From assembly GCA_023432225.1 (NCBI GenBank), contig JAEYUW010000002.1:433112-497111 (forward strand): 64,000 bases of DNA, read 5' to 3'. The position numbers and the translations under genes are program-made. Below, one piece after another: positions 36,801 through 51,800 of this stretch (its first letter is position 1; each line of letters starts with the position of its first letter). The notes beneath the pieces were generated by a model. The model did not search any database and was not told the DNA's origin. It saw only the letters and a program-made list of their open reading frames with translations. This DNA comes from Verrucomicrobiota bacterium (GTDB lineage Bacteria; Verrucomicrobiota; Verrucomicrobiia; Opitutales; Opitutaceae).

Positions 36801-39800
36801 CACCTTCAAGGGCGCGCTCGCCGCGAAGGATGTCGCGCCACTTGCCGTCCGCAACGTCGTCAGCGGCATCCTGGTCAATTCCCGCTACTCGCTCACGCTC
36901 GGCTCGCCGGCCGTCACGCTCACCTTCGCCCTCGGCGGTGAAACCAGCGCGGTCAACATCGGCGCCGCTCAATCGGACGCCGCGATCATCGCCAACCTGA
37001 CCGCTGGCATCGAAGCGCTCGGCGGCGTCGGCATCGGCAACGTTCTCGTCACCGGCACGCGCGCGAACGGCTTTGCGATCGAGTTCATCGGCGCCCGCGC
37101 TCGCACGCCCGTCAGCGGCCTGACGGTCGCGACAGCCTATCCGCCCGTGCAAACGAGCGTCACGCAGCTTTCGACTGCCGGCGCCAGTGCGAACGAGATC
37201 CAGGCCGTCATCATCGACGCCAGCCTCAGCGCCTCCGGCACCTTTACGCTCAGCGTCGGCAACTACACGACGACGACGATTCGCTTTGCGAATAGCGACA
37301 TCACCAACAACGCCCGCCGCATCCGCGAAGCGCTCGCCGCGCTGCCGATCGTCGGCGATGGCAATGTCACCGTCGTTTACGACCAGGACTCCACGATCAC
37401 GCATCAGCGCTACATCGTGACCTTCAAGGGCGGTGTCGCCGGCCGCAATTTCCCCACGGCCTCCGCCGATAATACCAAGCTCCACGGCGCGACGGTCTCG
37501 ATCGAAGGCGTGCAGGAAGGCTCCTCTGGCGCCCGCGCCGCCCAGCGCATCAGCATCGTCGCTGACGAGGGCGGCACGTTCCGCCTCTCGATCACGGACA
37601 ACGGCACGACTTACCTCACGAGCCTGCTCAAGATCGGCGCGTCCGCCTCCGAAGTCGCCCGCGCGCTCACCACCGCGTGGAGCCCCGCCTCGTCCGGCTA
37701 CGTCGAGAAGGAGTCCGATACCGCCTACGTCATCAGCTTCAACCCCTCGAGCTTCGAGGGCCGCGCTCCGGCTTTGATCGTCGTTACCGCCGTTGCCGCG
37801 GGCACGCCGGCCGCGCTGAAGAGCACGCAAGTCGGCGGCACGCAAAAGTCCCAAGCCGGCGCCCTCTCGCTCGCTTGGTCCACCCAGACCAACGGTCGGG
37901 CGCCCACCGGCGAAGTGCAGCACCTGACGATCACCGAGGGCGCGCCGGGCACGTTCACGCTCTCGCTCACGCTGGATGGCCAGACCTTCACGACCGCCGC
38001 GGTCGATCTCGACGCGACGGCGGACGAGCTCGTCACCGCGGTCTTCAATTCCCTCAAGGCCACCTACGCGACGCTCACCATCACGGTCACCGAATACGGC
38101 AAGCGCACCTGGGACATCGCCTTCGAGGGCGACCTCGCCGGCCGCAATCTGCCGAACCTCGTCGTCGCGTTGAACGTCACCAACACGGCCGCGACGCTCG
38201 AAACCGAGCAAGTCGGCGACCTGAATACCGACGGCGGCGAAACCGTGATCGATTGGGACGCGCAGCCGCTCGACGTCACCACTGGCCCCGATTCCACGAC
38301 GACGCTCGATATGGCCGGCTCCGACGGCAACCTGCTGCGCGCCTCCGGCGAGGTCACGATTCAGCTCTTCAGCTTTGTCACGCTCGCGGGTAATTTCGCG
38401 TTCGAGAAGAAGGAGAACTCGCTCCCGAAGACCGATGGGGCAGGGGAGGATATCTACGACATCCTCACGATCGGCTCGAGCGACGCCTACGTCTTCGCCG
38501 GCATCGGCGGCCCGTATTGGACCGACTCGAACAACGACGGCAAGATCACCAGCGCCGACACGCCCGATGCGGACGGCGCGATCGGCATTGCGGTTGGCGG
38601 CGTCACCGCCGGTCTCGCCCTCGTGGTTGATCAGGCGGCCACGAACATCACTTACGCCGCGCTGAACGCGCACATCGATTCCGCCTCGCTCATCGGTCTC
38701 TCCGACCTGCTCACGATCGAGGGCAACGACATCAACGTCGAACTCAACACCGCCAAGGATCGCGACAACGCCACCGCCACGCCGGACGTGTTCGACTTCA
38801 CGCGCTTTACGCAAGGCGGCCTCCCGGTCCTCACCGGCAACGGCACCGATTCGGTTCTCCTCAGCTACGACGAGAAATTGCTCCGCGTCGACGTGGCGGA
38901 CGCGACGGTTGCCGTCGCCAATTTCATCTACGTGCGCGGCTCGTTTGCCTTCGAGCGCAGCGCGTCGGTCCACGAAGTCATCGACGCCGACACCACGCGC
39001 GAACTCGACGTCCTCACCATCGGCGCGTCCAAGGTCCACGCCTTCGCCGGCCTCGGCGGCCCGTATTGGACCGACTCGGATAACGACGGCGACATCGACG
39101 CCGACGACACGCCCGCCGCCGACGGCGCCATCGGCATCGCACTCGAAGATGTCACTTTCGGCCTCGCGCTGCTCAAGCAGACCGGCGTGGCCGATCCGGC
39201 GACCTACATCGCTCTCAAGGCCCAGGCCGCCTCCGCCAGCATCGTCGGCTTCGACGTGATCGAGGCGTCGGCCAAAGACCTGACGATCGAAATCAACCGC
39301 GCCGACGATCCGAGCGGCGAAGTCGTCGCGGGTGACTTCAGCGCGATGGAGAACGGCGGCCTCTCGATCGCCACCGGCGGCAGCAGCGACGCCGTGCTGA
39401 TCGATTTCGATCGCGAGTTGCTCCACGTTTCCTCGACCGACGCGACGTTCCGCCTGGCGGACTTCATCTACGTGCGCAGCGGCTTCGACTTCGAGAAGGG
39501 CGCGCCGGTCGTCGAGCAGGTCGACGCCACCACGCAGCGCGACCTCGACGTCGTCACCTTCGGCCTCAGCAACGCTCACGTCTTCGTCGGTGTCGGCGGC
39601 CCCTATTGGCAGGACTCGAACAACGACGGTGTCATCAACGGCACCGATACTCCGGCCTCGGACGGCGCGGTGGGCTTCGCGATCGGCGGCGTCAACGCCG
39701 CGCTCGCCATGCTGAAACAGACGGGCGTCGCGTCGCCGGTCCGCTACATCGCCCTCAAGCTCCACGCCGACTCGGCCTCGTTCCTCGGTTTTGAGGACGT

Positions 39801-42800
39801 CTTCAAACTCTCCGCCCAAAACCTCACGGTCGAACTCAACTACGCCGAAGACAGCACCGGCGAGATCCGCGCGGGCGACTTCACGACGCTCGACGGCGGC
39901 GGTCTGACCGTCCAAACGGGCGGCGAGTCCATCAAGATCGACTTCGCGGACAAACTCGCCCGCGTCACGGTCGGCCACGGCGAGTTGCAGGTCGGCAGCT
40001 TCATCTTCCTCTCCGGTGCCTTCGCGATGGAGCAGAAGCCGCAGACCGTCACGCTCGCCGACGGCACGGAAGTCGAGACCTCGATGCTCACCTTCGGCGG
40101 CACGGGCGTCGAAGGCTTCGCCGGCCTCAACGGCCCCGCGGACACGGACGGCGCGATGGGCTTCAGCTTCGCCAGCCTCGACTTCGCGCTCGCGCTCTTC
40201 ACGCCGGACGCCGCGCAGGAAGAACTCGCCGGCTACGGTTGGACGACCTTCAAGGCCACCGCGGCCTCCTTCTCGCTCGTCGGCCTGCCGGGCCTCACGG
40301 TTTCGACGACGGAGCTGAAGATTTCCGCCAATCGCGTCAGCGGTGTGCCGCCCAACGAGGACGCCGACCTTCGCGTCATCGATTACGGCGCCACGGCGGT
40401 CAGCGTGCTCGCCGGTCCGGATGAAACGATCGATTTCGATTTCGCGGGCGAACTCGGTCAGCTCCTCGAAGTTGCGGGCAACATCAATCTCTCCGTCGGT
40501 AACTTCTTCTACGTCGCGGGTGCGCTCGCCTTCCGCTCGAGCGCCGCGGCCGTCAAACTCGCCGACGATACCGAAGTCGAAACGCGCCTGATGACCGTCG
40601 GCGGCACCGGCCTCTCGGCCTTCGCCGGTATCAACGGCCCGGCGGATGCCGACGGCGCGATCGGCCTGAGCCTCTCGGGCGTCGAGTTCGGCCTCGCCCT
40701 GTTCTCCGAAAAGCTCGCCGCGGACTCGACCGACACCCCGCGGGAGTGGATGGCGCTGCGCGCCACCGCCGAGTCGGTCTCCTTTATCGGTATCCCCGGC
40801 GTCACGCTCGACGTGCAGACGATGACGGTCGAAATGAACCGCCAGCTCGGCCTCGCCGAGGGCGAAGAGCCGCTGGTGATCGATTTCTCGGCCGAAGCGT
40901 TCGACGTCACGACCTCCAGCGCCGGTGACACGATCACGCTCGGCTTCGACGGCGCCGACGGTGAACTCCTCCGCGCGATCGGCGTGGTCGAGGTCGATCT
41001 CTACGGCTTTGTTCAATTCCGCGGCGAACTCGCGTTCTCGCGCTCGTCCGGCAAGGCGACCCTGAGCGACGGTTCCGAAGTCGATGTCGAGCGCCTCACG
41101 CTCGGCGCGCATGGCGTCGATGCCTTCGCCGGTCTCGCGCAGGACGGCGAACCGTCGCTCGGCTTCCAGTTGGGCGGAGTGGATCTCGCGCTCGCGATCC
41201 AGACCGACAAGGCCGACCCGACTCGCCAGTGGGTGGCGCTCGAAGCCGAGGCCGGGTCCGCGGCCTTCATCGGCATCGATGGCCTCCGCGTGCAGGCCGA
41301 CACGATTTCCCTCGCGATCAACCAGGCCGCGACCGACGGCTCGCTGGTGAACTTCGCCGCGGCGCCGCTCACGCTCCCGACCGGCCCGACGACTGAGCGC
41401 ACGATCGACCTTTCCTCGGCCAACGGCGAAACGCTTCGCGCCTCGGGCAACCTCAATATCGACCTCTTCGGCTTCGTGCAGCTCGCGGGCGGCTTCGCCT
41501 TTGAGAAGACCGAGAAGACGGTCACGCTCGCCGACGGCACCGAAGTCGCGACCGAAATGCTCACGCTCGGCGCGTCGGGCGCATCGGCTTTCGTCGGCAT
41601 CAACGGTCCGGCCGACTCGGGTTACGCGATGGGCTTTAGCGTCACCGGCCTCGACTTTGGTCTCGCGCTCTTCCACGGCGAAATCGACGGCACGCCGGTG
41701 AGCTGGACCAGCTTTGAGGGCACCGCGGCCGACTTCGGCGTCGTGGGCCTGCCCGGTCTCTCGATTTCCGGCGACACCCTTTCGGTGACGGTCAACCGCT
41801 TCAACGACACGCTCGCGGGTCACGACTCCGCCGACCTCGTCATCGACTACACGAAGACGAACCTCGAAATCCGCACCGGCCCGGCCAAGACCCAGAAGTT
41901 CGCCGCCGACGGCGCGAAGGGCAACCTGATCCAGGCTTCGAGCAATCTCTCCCTCACGGTGGGTGACTTCTTCTCCGCGACGGGCGGCTTTGCCTTCGAG
42001 AAATCGCGCGGCACGGTGACGCTCGCCGACGGTCGCGTGGTCGACGCCGATCTGATGACGATCGGCATCAGCAACCTCGATGCCTTCGCGGGTCTGAATC
42101 ACGGCGGCGACGACGAACTGGGCCTTTCGCTGGCTGAAGGCGACATGGCGCTCGCGCTCGTTGCCGACCGCGCGAATCCGGCCTGGCGCTGGATGGCGCT
42201 AAAGGCGCAAGCCGGCACGGTTGCCTTCATCGGCCTCGACGGCGTCACGGTCGAAGGCAAGGGCCTGCTCGTGGAGGTGAATCGCAACACCTCCGCCTCG
42301 CACAACACCGTCCTCAATCTCGATCTCTCCGGCACGCTCGGCACTGTCACCTTCACGCTCGGCTCCAGCAGTGGCTCGCTCGAACTCACCGGCGACTCGA
42401 CCGACGAGCAGATTCTCGCCGATCTGCAATCCACGCTCGAATCCATCACCGGCATCGGTGCGGGCAACGTGCAGGTCTTCGGCAACCGCGGCGAAGGCTT
42501 CACGATTGAGTTCGTCGGCGCGCTCGCGGGCACCGATGTCACCGGCCTCAGCGTCGCGACCGTCGCGCCGACCGTCACTTCCGACGTCACCGAGATCGTC
42601 GCGGCCAAGCCCGGCGCGAGCGAAGTGCAGTTGCTGACGATCACCGCGGCTGCCGGCACCTACGCCAGCTTCACCCTCAGCTTCCGCGACCAGACCAGCG
42701 CGCCGATCGTGGTCGGCTCCGACAACACCGCGCTCGCCGCTTCCATCCAGGCTGCGCTCGATGGGCTCTCCACTCTCGGTGCCGGTCAGGTCACCGTCAC

Positions 42801-45800
42801 GGTCGACAGCTCCTCGACGGCCACCGTTCGCCGCTTCCGCCTCGCCTTCGGTGGCACGCTGGCGATGCAGGACGTCCCGAACGTCACCGCGCGCCTCACT
42901 GAAGCCGGCCTCATTCAAAACGCCCGCTACTCGCTCACGCTCGGCACGGGCACTTCAACGCTCACGTTCACTTACGGCGCCGCCACCGCGCAGGCCGCGA
43001 TTCTCGAAGCCGACACGTCCGCGCAAGTCATCGCGAAACTGAAGACGGCGCTCGAATCCCTCACCGGCATCGGCGCCGGCAACGTCAGCATCACCGGCAC
43101 GCGCACGAACGGCTTCTCGATCGAATTCGTCGGCGCGCTCGCCCGTCAGCCGGTGACCGGACTCACCGTCGCGACGACGCTGCCGGGCATCACTTCGGAC
43201 GTCGTCATCCTCCGCAACGCGACCGCTCCCGCCGCCAACGTCCAAGCCATCGTCATCGACGACGTGCTCCTGAAGGGTTCCGGCACCTACCGCCTCTCGC
43301 TCAACGGTGTCGACACGATCGCGATCCGCTACGCCGGCAGCGATGTCACGAACAACGCCCGCTACATCCGCCAGGCGCTCGAAAATCTCGTTACGGTCGG
43401 CGCCGGTAACGTCACGGTCACCTTCGATCAGTCTTCGACGATCAAGCACCAGCGCTACGTCGTCACCTTCAGCACCAAGGTCGCCGTGCGCCACTTGGCC
43501 ACGATGACGGTCGACAACAACAAGCTCAGCTACGCGGTCGTCTCGGTTTCCGCCGTCACGGCCGGCACCGCGGCCGTCGGCCAGCAGCAGCAAGTCACGA
43601 TCGTGGCTCCGACTGGCGCTGGCACGTTCCGCCTCCAGATCGTCGACAACGGCAAGACCTACACGACCGCGCTCCTTAAGGTCGGCGCGTCAGACGCCGA
43701 TATCGCGAAGGCGCTCACCGCCGCGTGGAGCCCGGATTCCTCCGGCTACGTCGAGGAAACCTCCGCGGGTGTTTACGTCGTCACCTTCAACCCGTCCTCG
43801 TTTGGCGGTCGCACGCCGCAGCTCATCACCGTCCTCGCTACCTCGACCGGCCCGGCCGCCACGCTCAAGGCGATCACGGTCGGCGGCGCGAAGAAAGCTG
43901 TCGCGGGTGCCGCGTCGGTTGCTTGGTCGACCACGACGCAAGGTGCCGCGCCTGTCGGTGAAGTTCAGCACCTCGTGATCGGTCAGGGCGTCGGCGGCAC
44001 GTTCACGCTCTCGCTCACGCTGGATGGCCAGACCTTCACGACCGCTGCGGTCGATCTCGACGCGACGGCGGACGAACTCGTCACCGCGGTCTTCGATTCC
44101 CTCAAGGCCACCTACGCCACGCTCACCATCACCGTTACCGAATACGGCAAGCGCACCTGGGACATCGCCTTCGAAGGCGACCTCGCTGGCCGCAACCTGC
44201 CGGACCTCGTGGTCACGCTCACGCTCGCCGTGACGGACGCCGCGCTCACGACCGAACAGGTCGGCGAAGTGAACCCCGACGGCGGCGAGACCGTGATCGA
44301 TTGGGAAGCGCAGCCGCTCGACGTCGCCACCGGACCGTCTTCCACGACGACGCTCGATATGGCCGGCTCCGACGGCAATCTGCTGCGCGCGGTCGGCTAC
44401 GTGCGCATCCAACTCTTCAGCTTTGTGACGCTCGCCGGCGAGTTCGCGTTCGAGAAGAAGGAAAACTCGCTCCCGAAGACCGATGGGGCAGGGGAGGACA
44501 TCTACGACATCCTCACGATCGGCTCGAGCGACGCCTACGTCTTCGCCGGCATCGGTGGCCCGTATTGGACCGACTCGAACAACGACGGCCGCATCACCAA
44601 CGCCGACACGCCCGCCGCGGACGGCGCCGTCGGCATCGCGGTCGGCGGGGTTACCGCGGGCATCGCGATGGTCAGCGCGAAGGACGCGCCGCAGATCGTT
44701 TATACCGGCGTCAAAGTCACCGCTGACACGGCCACGCTCGTCGGCCTCGGCTCGCTGCTCACGATCGACGCCAAGGGCATCACGGTTGAACTCAACCGCG
44801 CCAACGACCGCAGCGATGCCGCCGCCACGCCCGCGGTGTTCGACTTCACGCGCTTTGGCAGCGGCGCTGGTCTCTCCGTCCTCACCGGCAACGGCACCGA
44901 TCCGGTCGTGCTCAGCTACGACGAGAAACTTCTCCGCGTCAGCATTGCCGACGCGACGATCGCCGTCTCTGAGTTCGTCTACATCCGCGGCTCCATTGCC
45001 TTCGAGACCGGCCCGGTGAAGAAGATCAAGGACACCGCCGGAGTGGAGCAGGAGGTCAACACCCTCACGCTCGGCGGCGCGAATCTCCACGTGTTCGCCG
45101 GCATCGGCGGCCCGTATTGGACCGACTCAAATAACGACGGCGTCCTCGACAGTAACGATACGCCCAACGCCGACGGCGCGGCCGGCATCGCGCTCAGCGG
45201 CGTCAGCGTCGGCATCGGCATCTTCACGCCGACCGCCGCCGACAGCACCACCAGCTACCTCGGTCTCAAGGTCGTCGCCGACAACGCCGAGTTCATCGGC
45301 GTCGAAGGCCTCACGATCGAAGCGCACGGCATCGAGATCGCCGTTAACCAGGTGAAGTCCGACGACGAGAACGCCGACGCACTCGACTTCTCCACGCTGC
45401 TCGATGGCGGCTTCTCGATCGCCACCGGTGGCGACGACGTCGTCCTCGATTTCGATTCGATCCTCACGCGCGTGACCGTCGCCGACGCGACGCTCGCGAT
45501 CTCCCAATTCATCTATGTCCGCGGCGGCTTCGCCTTCGAGAAGGGCCGCGAGATGGAAGTGAAGACCACCACCGGCGGCACCAAGACCGTCAACGTCGTC
45601 ACCTTCGGCATGAGCAACGTCCACGCCTTCGCCGGCGTCGGCGGGCCGTATTGGACCGACTCGAACGACGATGGCAAGGTGGACTCCAGCGATACCCCGA
45701 ACGCGGACGGCGCGCTCGGCATCGCGCTCGGCGGCGTCAGCCTCGGCCTTGCGCTCTTCCGCTCGACCGATGCCAGCGACACCACGAGTTGGACCGCCCT

Positions 45801-48800
45801 CAAGGCCACGGCCACCAGCGCCGACCTCGTCGGCATCCCCGACATCATCACGTTTGAGGCGCGCGACATTTCGATTGAGGTGAACACGGCCTCGCGCCCC
45901 GGCCTCGTCGGCCCGCCGTGGCCCGCGTCGATCGACTTCTCGCAGCTCACCGACGGCGGCCTCGAAGTCGCGACCGGTGGCGATCCGATGAAACTCGACT
46001 TCAGCTCGCGCCTGCTCCGCGTCGTCGTGGGCGACGGCACGCTCGCCCTCGGCAGCTTCGTCTACGTGCGCAGCTCGTTCGCCTTCGAGCAGGACCAGCT
46101 CTACACGCTCAAGGACACCGACGGCACCTCCCGCAACGTGCGCGGCATCACGGTCGGCGCGTCCAACGCCTACGTCTTCGCCGGCGTCGGCGGCCCGTAT
46201 TGGACCGACTCCAACGCCGACGGCAAAATCACCGGCGACGACACCCCGAACGCCGATGGCGCCGTCGGTCTCGCGCTCGGTAATGTCAATGTCGGCCTCG
46301 CGCTCTTCCGCCCGACCAATCTCGCCGACAAGACCCGCTACACCGCGCTCTCCGTCGATGCCGAGACGGCCAGCCTCGTCGGCCTCGGGTTCCTCAATCT
46401 CACCGCGCGCGGCGTCAGCGTGGAAATCAACACCGCCTCGAATCTCGACGACCCGGATGCCACGCCCGCGCCGCTCGACTTCACCAGCGCCACCGGCGGC
46501 AAGCTCGACGTCGTCACCGGCGGCACGCCCGTCGCACTCGACTTCGACGCCGACCTCTTCCGTGTGGCCGTGCGTGACGCTTCGCTCTCGCTTTCGGAGT
46601 TCATCTACCTCCGCGGCGGCTTCGCCCTCGAAAAGTCCAGCGCCGCCACAATCGCCGACACCGCCGGAGCGGATCAGGACGTGTCGCTCCTCAAGATCGG
46701 CTTCGCCAACGCCTACCTCTTTGCCGGCGTCGGCGGCCCGTATTGGACCGACTCGAACAACGACGGCGTGCTCAATGCGAGCGACACCCCGAACGAGGCC
46801 GGCGCCCTCGGCGTCGCGCTCGGCAACGTCAACGCCGCCCTTGCGATCGCGAAGCCCACGGACGCCGCCAACACCGTCGCCTACGCGGCGCTGAAGGTGA
46901 CCGCTGATTCCGCGACGCTCATCGGCCTCGGCGATCTCCTGACCATCGACGCGCGCGGCATCAGCGTCGAAGTGAACACCGCCTCCGATTCCGCCGACGC
47001 CAACGCGCAACCTGCGGTGCTCGATTTCTCGACGCTCGACGGCGGCGGCCTCACGGTCGCGACCGGCGGCGACGAGATGCTCCTCGATTACGATTCTCGC
47101 CTGCTCCGCGTGGCCATCGCTGACGCGACGTTCGCCGTCTCGGAGTTTGTTTATGTGCGCGGCGCGTTCGCCCTCGAGGCGGGTAAGACGATCGAAGTCG
47201 CGACCACGGCCGACGGCTCGCCCACGAAGGAAACCACGGTTCTCACCCTCGGCACGGACAACGCCTACGTTTTCGCCGGCATCGGTGGCCCGTATTGGAC
47301 CGACTCGAATAACGACGGCGTCATCACCAACGCCGACACACCCGATGCCGATGGCGCCATCGGCGTCGCGCTCGGCGGCGTCCGCGTCGGCCTCGCGCTC
47401 TTCAAGCCGACCGATACGGCCGACACCGACAGCTATTTCGCGCTGTCGGCGCGCGCCGACTCGGCGTCCATCGTCGGCTTCTCTGGCTTCACGCTTTCGG
47501 CGGGCGGCGTCTCGATCGACGTCAATCAGGTGCGCTCGACCGACGGCGATGCGCCCGCGCTCGATCTCTCCTCTCTCGAGAACGGCGGCCTCTCGGTCGC
47601 GACCGGCGGTGAGTCCCTGCTCCTCGACTTCGCCAGCCCGTTGCTCCGCGTTTCCGTCGCCGATGCGACGCTCGCGGTCTCGCAGTTTATCTACATTCGC
47701 GGCGGCTTCGCCTTCGAGAAGGGACCGACGGTCGACGTCACCGATACGAACGGCGACACGAAGTCCGTCCGCACGCTCACGTTCGGCGGCGCCAACGTCC
47801 ACGTCTTCGCCGGCCTCGGCGGGCCGTATTGGGCCGATAGCAACAACGACGGCGTCATCGATTCGTCCGACACGCCGAATTCCGATGGCGCCATCGGCAT
47901 CGCGCTCGGCGGCGTCGACTTCGCGCTGGCGATGCTCACGCCGGTCGACGAGGCCGATCTCAGCCGCTACACCGCGCTGAAGGTCACGGCGGATTCCGCC
48001 GAGTTCGTCGGCCTGCCCGACGCGCTGCAGTTTGCTCTCAACGGCATCACCGTCGCCTACAATCAGGCGACCGGCCCCGACGCGACCGGCCCCCCGGCAT
48101 TGGACTTCACGAAGTTGTCCGGCGGCGGCCTTGAGGTCGCGACGGGCAGCGACTCGCTCACGCTCGACTTCGACCAGTCGGTCCTGAGCGTCTCCGTTGA
48201 CGATGCGGAGCTGAGCATCGCCAATTTTGTTACGGTCAGCGGTTCCTTTGCCTTTGAAAAGACGGCCACCGATCTCGCGGTGGTCGCGACCAACGTGAAC
48301 GCCGGACTCAGCGTCGGCGACTTCGCGGTGGGCATCGACAGCGGCACGCTCGGCATGAAGCTGTTCGCGGATGGCGGCGTGGCGCTCGAGGCGTCCGGCC
48401 ACTTCTACCTGACCGGCCTCGACTTCGCCGGCGTGACGGTCGACACAGTCGCCGTCCAATACAACACGAGCGGCAACGACTACTCCACCACGCCGCTCGT
48501 GCTCGACATCAACGGCATCAGCGCGTCGATCAGCGCCGAGTCCGGCACTGCCGCCTCGCCGTTCGTCGCCTTCAGCGCGATCGGCCTCGAGGTGAATCTC
48601 GGCGATGTCGTCAAGATCGCCGGCGACTTCTCCTTCTCGAAGGGCACTGACGCCGTCGGCGCCTCCATCGTCAAGGTCGGCGTGGCGAACTTCTCCACCG
48701 AGCTCGGCGACGGCACGACGACCTACTTGAAGGTCCACGACGGCTCCGGCGCCTTCCTGTTCAACTCGGCCGGCTACATCGCGAGCGTCAGCGCCAGCGT

Positions 48801-51800
48801 CACGCTGCAGAACGTTCCCGGCATCTCGATCAACGACACGACGTTCACCGTCACGCTCGCGAACCTCACGCAGGCGGTCGACGAGACGATCACGGTCGGC
48901 GGCTCCAGCTACGCGTTGAAGGCCGACGCCGGCTCGCTCGTTAAGGTCGTCGCCGATCCGCTCAACCTCACCGTGCTGGGCATCACGCTCTCCGGTCAGT
49001 TCGGCTTCGAGCAGACGACCGACACTGCCGGCAAGAAGCTCATCGTTGTTTCCGCGGCCAAGATCGCCATCGACAACTTCGCGGGGCAGGGGAGTGGCGG
49101 CAGCCCGATCGACGTCAATAACGCGCAGGGCCTCTTCGTCATCTCCGATGCGGGCATCGCCGGCACGCTCTCGTTTGTCGCCGACATCAACTTCGGCGTG
49201 TTCTCCGCTGGTGCGACGCTGACGTTCGAGATGAACGACACCGGCGAGGCCGTCACGGCCACCGGCGTCTTCGGCACGGTCACGCTCGATGCCGGCCGCT
49301 ACACGCGCATCGTCCTCAACGATCTCAAGATTTCGTTCCCGGGCGTCGAGATCACCGGCGACTTCAGCTTCAAGACCGCCACGGTCAACGGCGTCAGCAA
49401 ACAGGTGATCGTCGGCTCGAACGTCGAGATCTTCGTCGGCGACAACGTCGGCGGCAGCGGCATCGGCATCCGCCTCACGGGCGGCGAGGCGATCTTCCTC
49501 CAGGAGGGCGACCTCAACGCCGGCCGCGTCACCGGCACGGTTTCGCTCGAAGGCGTCACCGGCGTGACGCTCGCGGCCACGATGACGCTCCGCCTGAATC
49601 AGTTCACGGATGCGCTCAGCGAAACCGTGATTCTTAACGGCGATACGATCGACCTGACGTTCTCGTCCGAGGAGACGGACGGCTTCATCCAATTCGTCGG
49701 CACCGACGTCCAATTCTCGATCGCTGACGTCGTCGACATCTCCGGCAACTTCGCGTTCACGCGCTCTACCGACAAGTTCACCGTCGGCGTCACCGACGGC
49801 GAAATCTACCTCGGCTCGCCCCGCACTGACGCTGACGCGATCGGCCTGCTCATCACCGACATCGAGCTCGGCATGGTTGTCTACACGAACGTGGCGGGCA
49901 AATACGCCTTCTCCGGCGAAGGCTCCGTGACGTTCGTCGGCCTCGACGGTCTGTCCGCCGCGGCGGATTCGCTCGGCCTGAAGTTCGGCGTCGCGATGAA
50001 CAAGACCGGCGCCGCGCTCACCGAGACGATCGCTGTCACCGACACGAAGTCCGTCACGCTCACCTTCACCGACGGCAACGCCAACCCGATCTTCAAGGGC
50101 GGTCTCACGATCAAGGTCGGCGATGTCTTCACGCTCAGCGGCACGGTCTCGTTCCAGAAGCAGACGAACGGCGACGTGACCATCACGGTCGAGGAAGCGA
50201 GCCTCACGTTCGGCGGCGGCGATTACGGTCTCTCCGGCGAGGCCGAGATGAAGCTGACCAAGACGGACGGCTTCAAACTCGTCAGCTTCGGCATCACCGG
50301 CGCCAAGATCGCGGGCACGACGCTGACTTTCGCCTCGGGCGCCGCTCCGGCCCCCGGTGAGACCAGCGCGCCCACGCCGCCTACGGCTCCGACGGCGACC
50401 AACAACATTTCCGTCGGACCGCTCAGCTTCGAGAAGCCGGGCGTGTCGCTCGCCGACTTCTCCTTCAAGGGTGGCAAGGTCGTCATCACGCTCGAACTCT
50501 CGCTCGCGAAAGCCTCGCTCGCGTTCGGCGGCTCTTCCTCCGCAGGCGCGCAAAGTTCCTCCGGCATCAAGGCCGAGCTCACCGGGCTGACCGTCGCGTT
50601 CGACATCGGCGTCGACCTCGCGGCCGGCTTCTCCGTTTCGCCCACGGGCAAGTGGAGCGTGCACGCCAACGGCCTGCTCATCACCGTGCCGAGCGTCCTC
50701 AAGATCACCGGCTCGAACATCGACATCGCCTACGACCCCGCCGCCGGCGACGAGCAGGAACTCTTCGCGGCCGACGGCCTCGCGATTTCGATCCTCGCGT
50801 TGCCGGGCAACACCATCACGGGCGAGGTCAGCACGTATCACGACGCCGAGACGAACAAGGACATCCGCGGCATCGTCGTCACCGGCAACGGCTTCACGAT
50901 CGGCCAGGCGCAGATCACCGTCGGCGGTCCGTTCAAGCTCGGCAGCTTCCTCACGCTCGACGACGTCCGCGTCGGCGTCACGAACTGGTCGGTCAACTTC
51001 GACGGCAGTGCGCAGCCGGCCTTCAACGGCTCCATCTTCATCGCCACCGGTGGCGCGAGCCTGACGCTCGGCGGCGCGTTCACCGCGAAGGTCAAGGACG
51101 GCACCGACGTCGGCACCGAGGCGATGCGCGTCGGGCTGTCGTTCACCGACGGCAAGGTCGACGGACTGATCTTCAAGGTGGACACCCTCGACATCACGAT
51201 CGGGTCGTTCCTCCACCTGTTCGCGACGAACTTCGACCTCAACACGTCCGCCGGTGACGACGAGGCGATGGCCAGCTTCGGCAGCGTCGGCGCCGACCTC
51301 ACCATCGGCTCCCTCACGCTCGGCGGCGAAGCGCGCAACTTCTACATCACCGGCGACGGCACCTTCCGCACCGGCCATCCGACGGAATCGAACAAGCCCT
51401 TCGCCGTTATCCTCCGCATTGGCGACGCCAACGGCGATAGCTTCAAGTGGCCGTCCTGGCTCCCGATCCACATCACGCAGCTCGGCCTGCAATGGAAAGA
51501 CTTTGAGAACGACCCGGGCACGTTCGACATCATCCTGTCGGCGAGCATCAACGCCACCGTCTCCGGCTTCAGCTTCACGGGCACGGTTGACGACATCATC
51601 ATCCGCCCGAGCCTGCTCGCCGAAGGCAAGTTCCCGGTGGTCGATATCGGCGCCCTCGGCGTCGTCGTGGGCGGCAACGGCATTTCCGGCGGCCTGATCG
51701 GCGGCATCCTCAAGGTCAAAACCGACAACACGCTCGGCGACGCGCTCACGCCCGAGGCGGATATCGCGGACCGCATCTTCTTCGTCGGCGTCCAGGGCTC

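Noticed and set aside
34501..42102. Minus-strand open frame of about 2,533 codons
   Set aside because: Same antisense shadow effect. Its apparent repeats are the complement of the plus-strand repeats.
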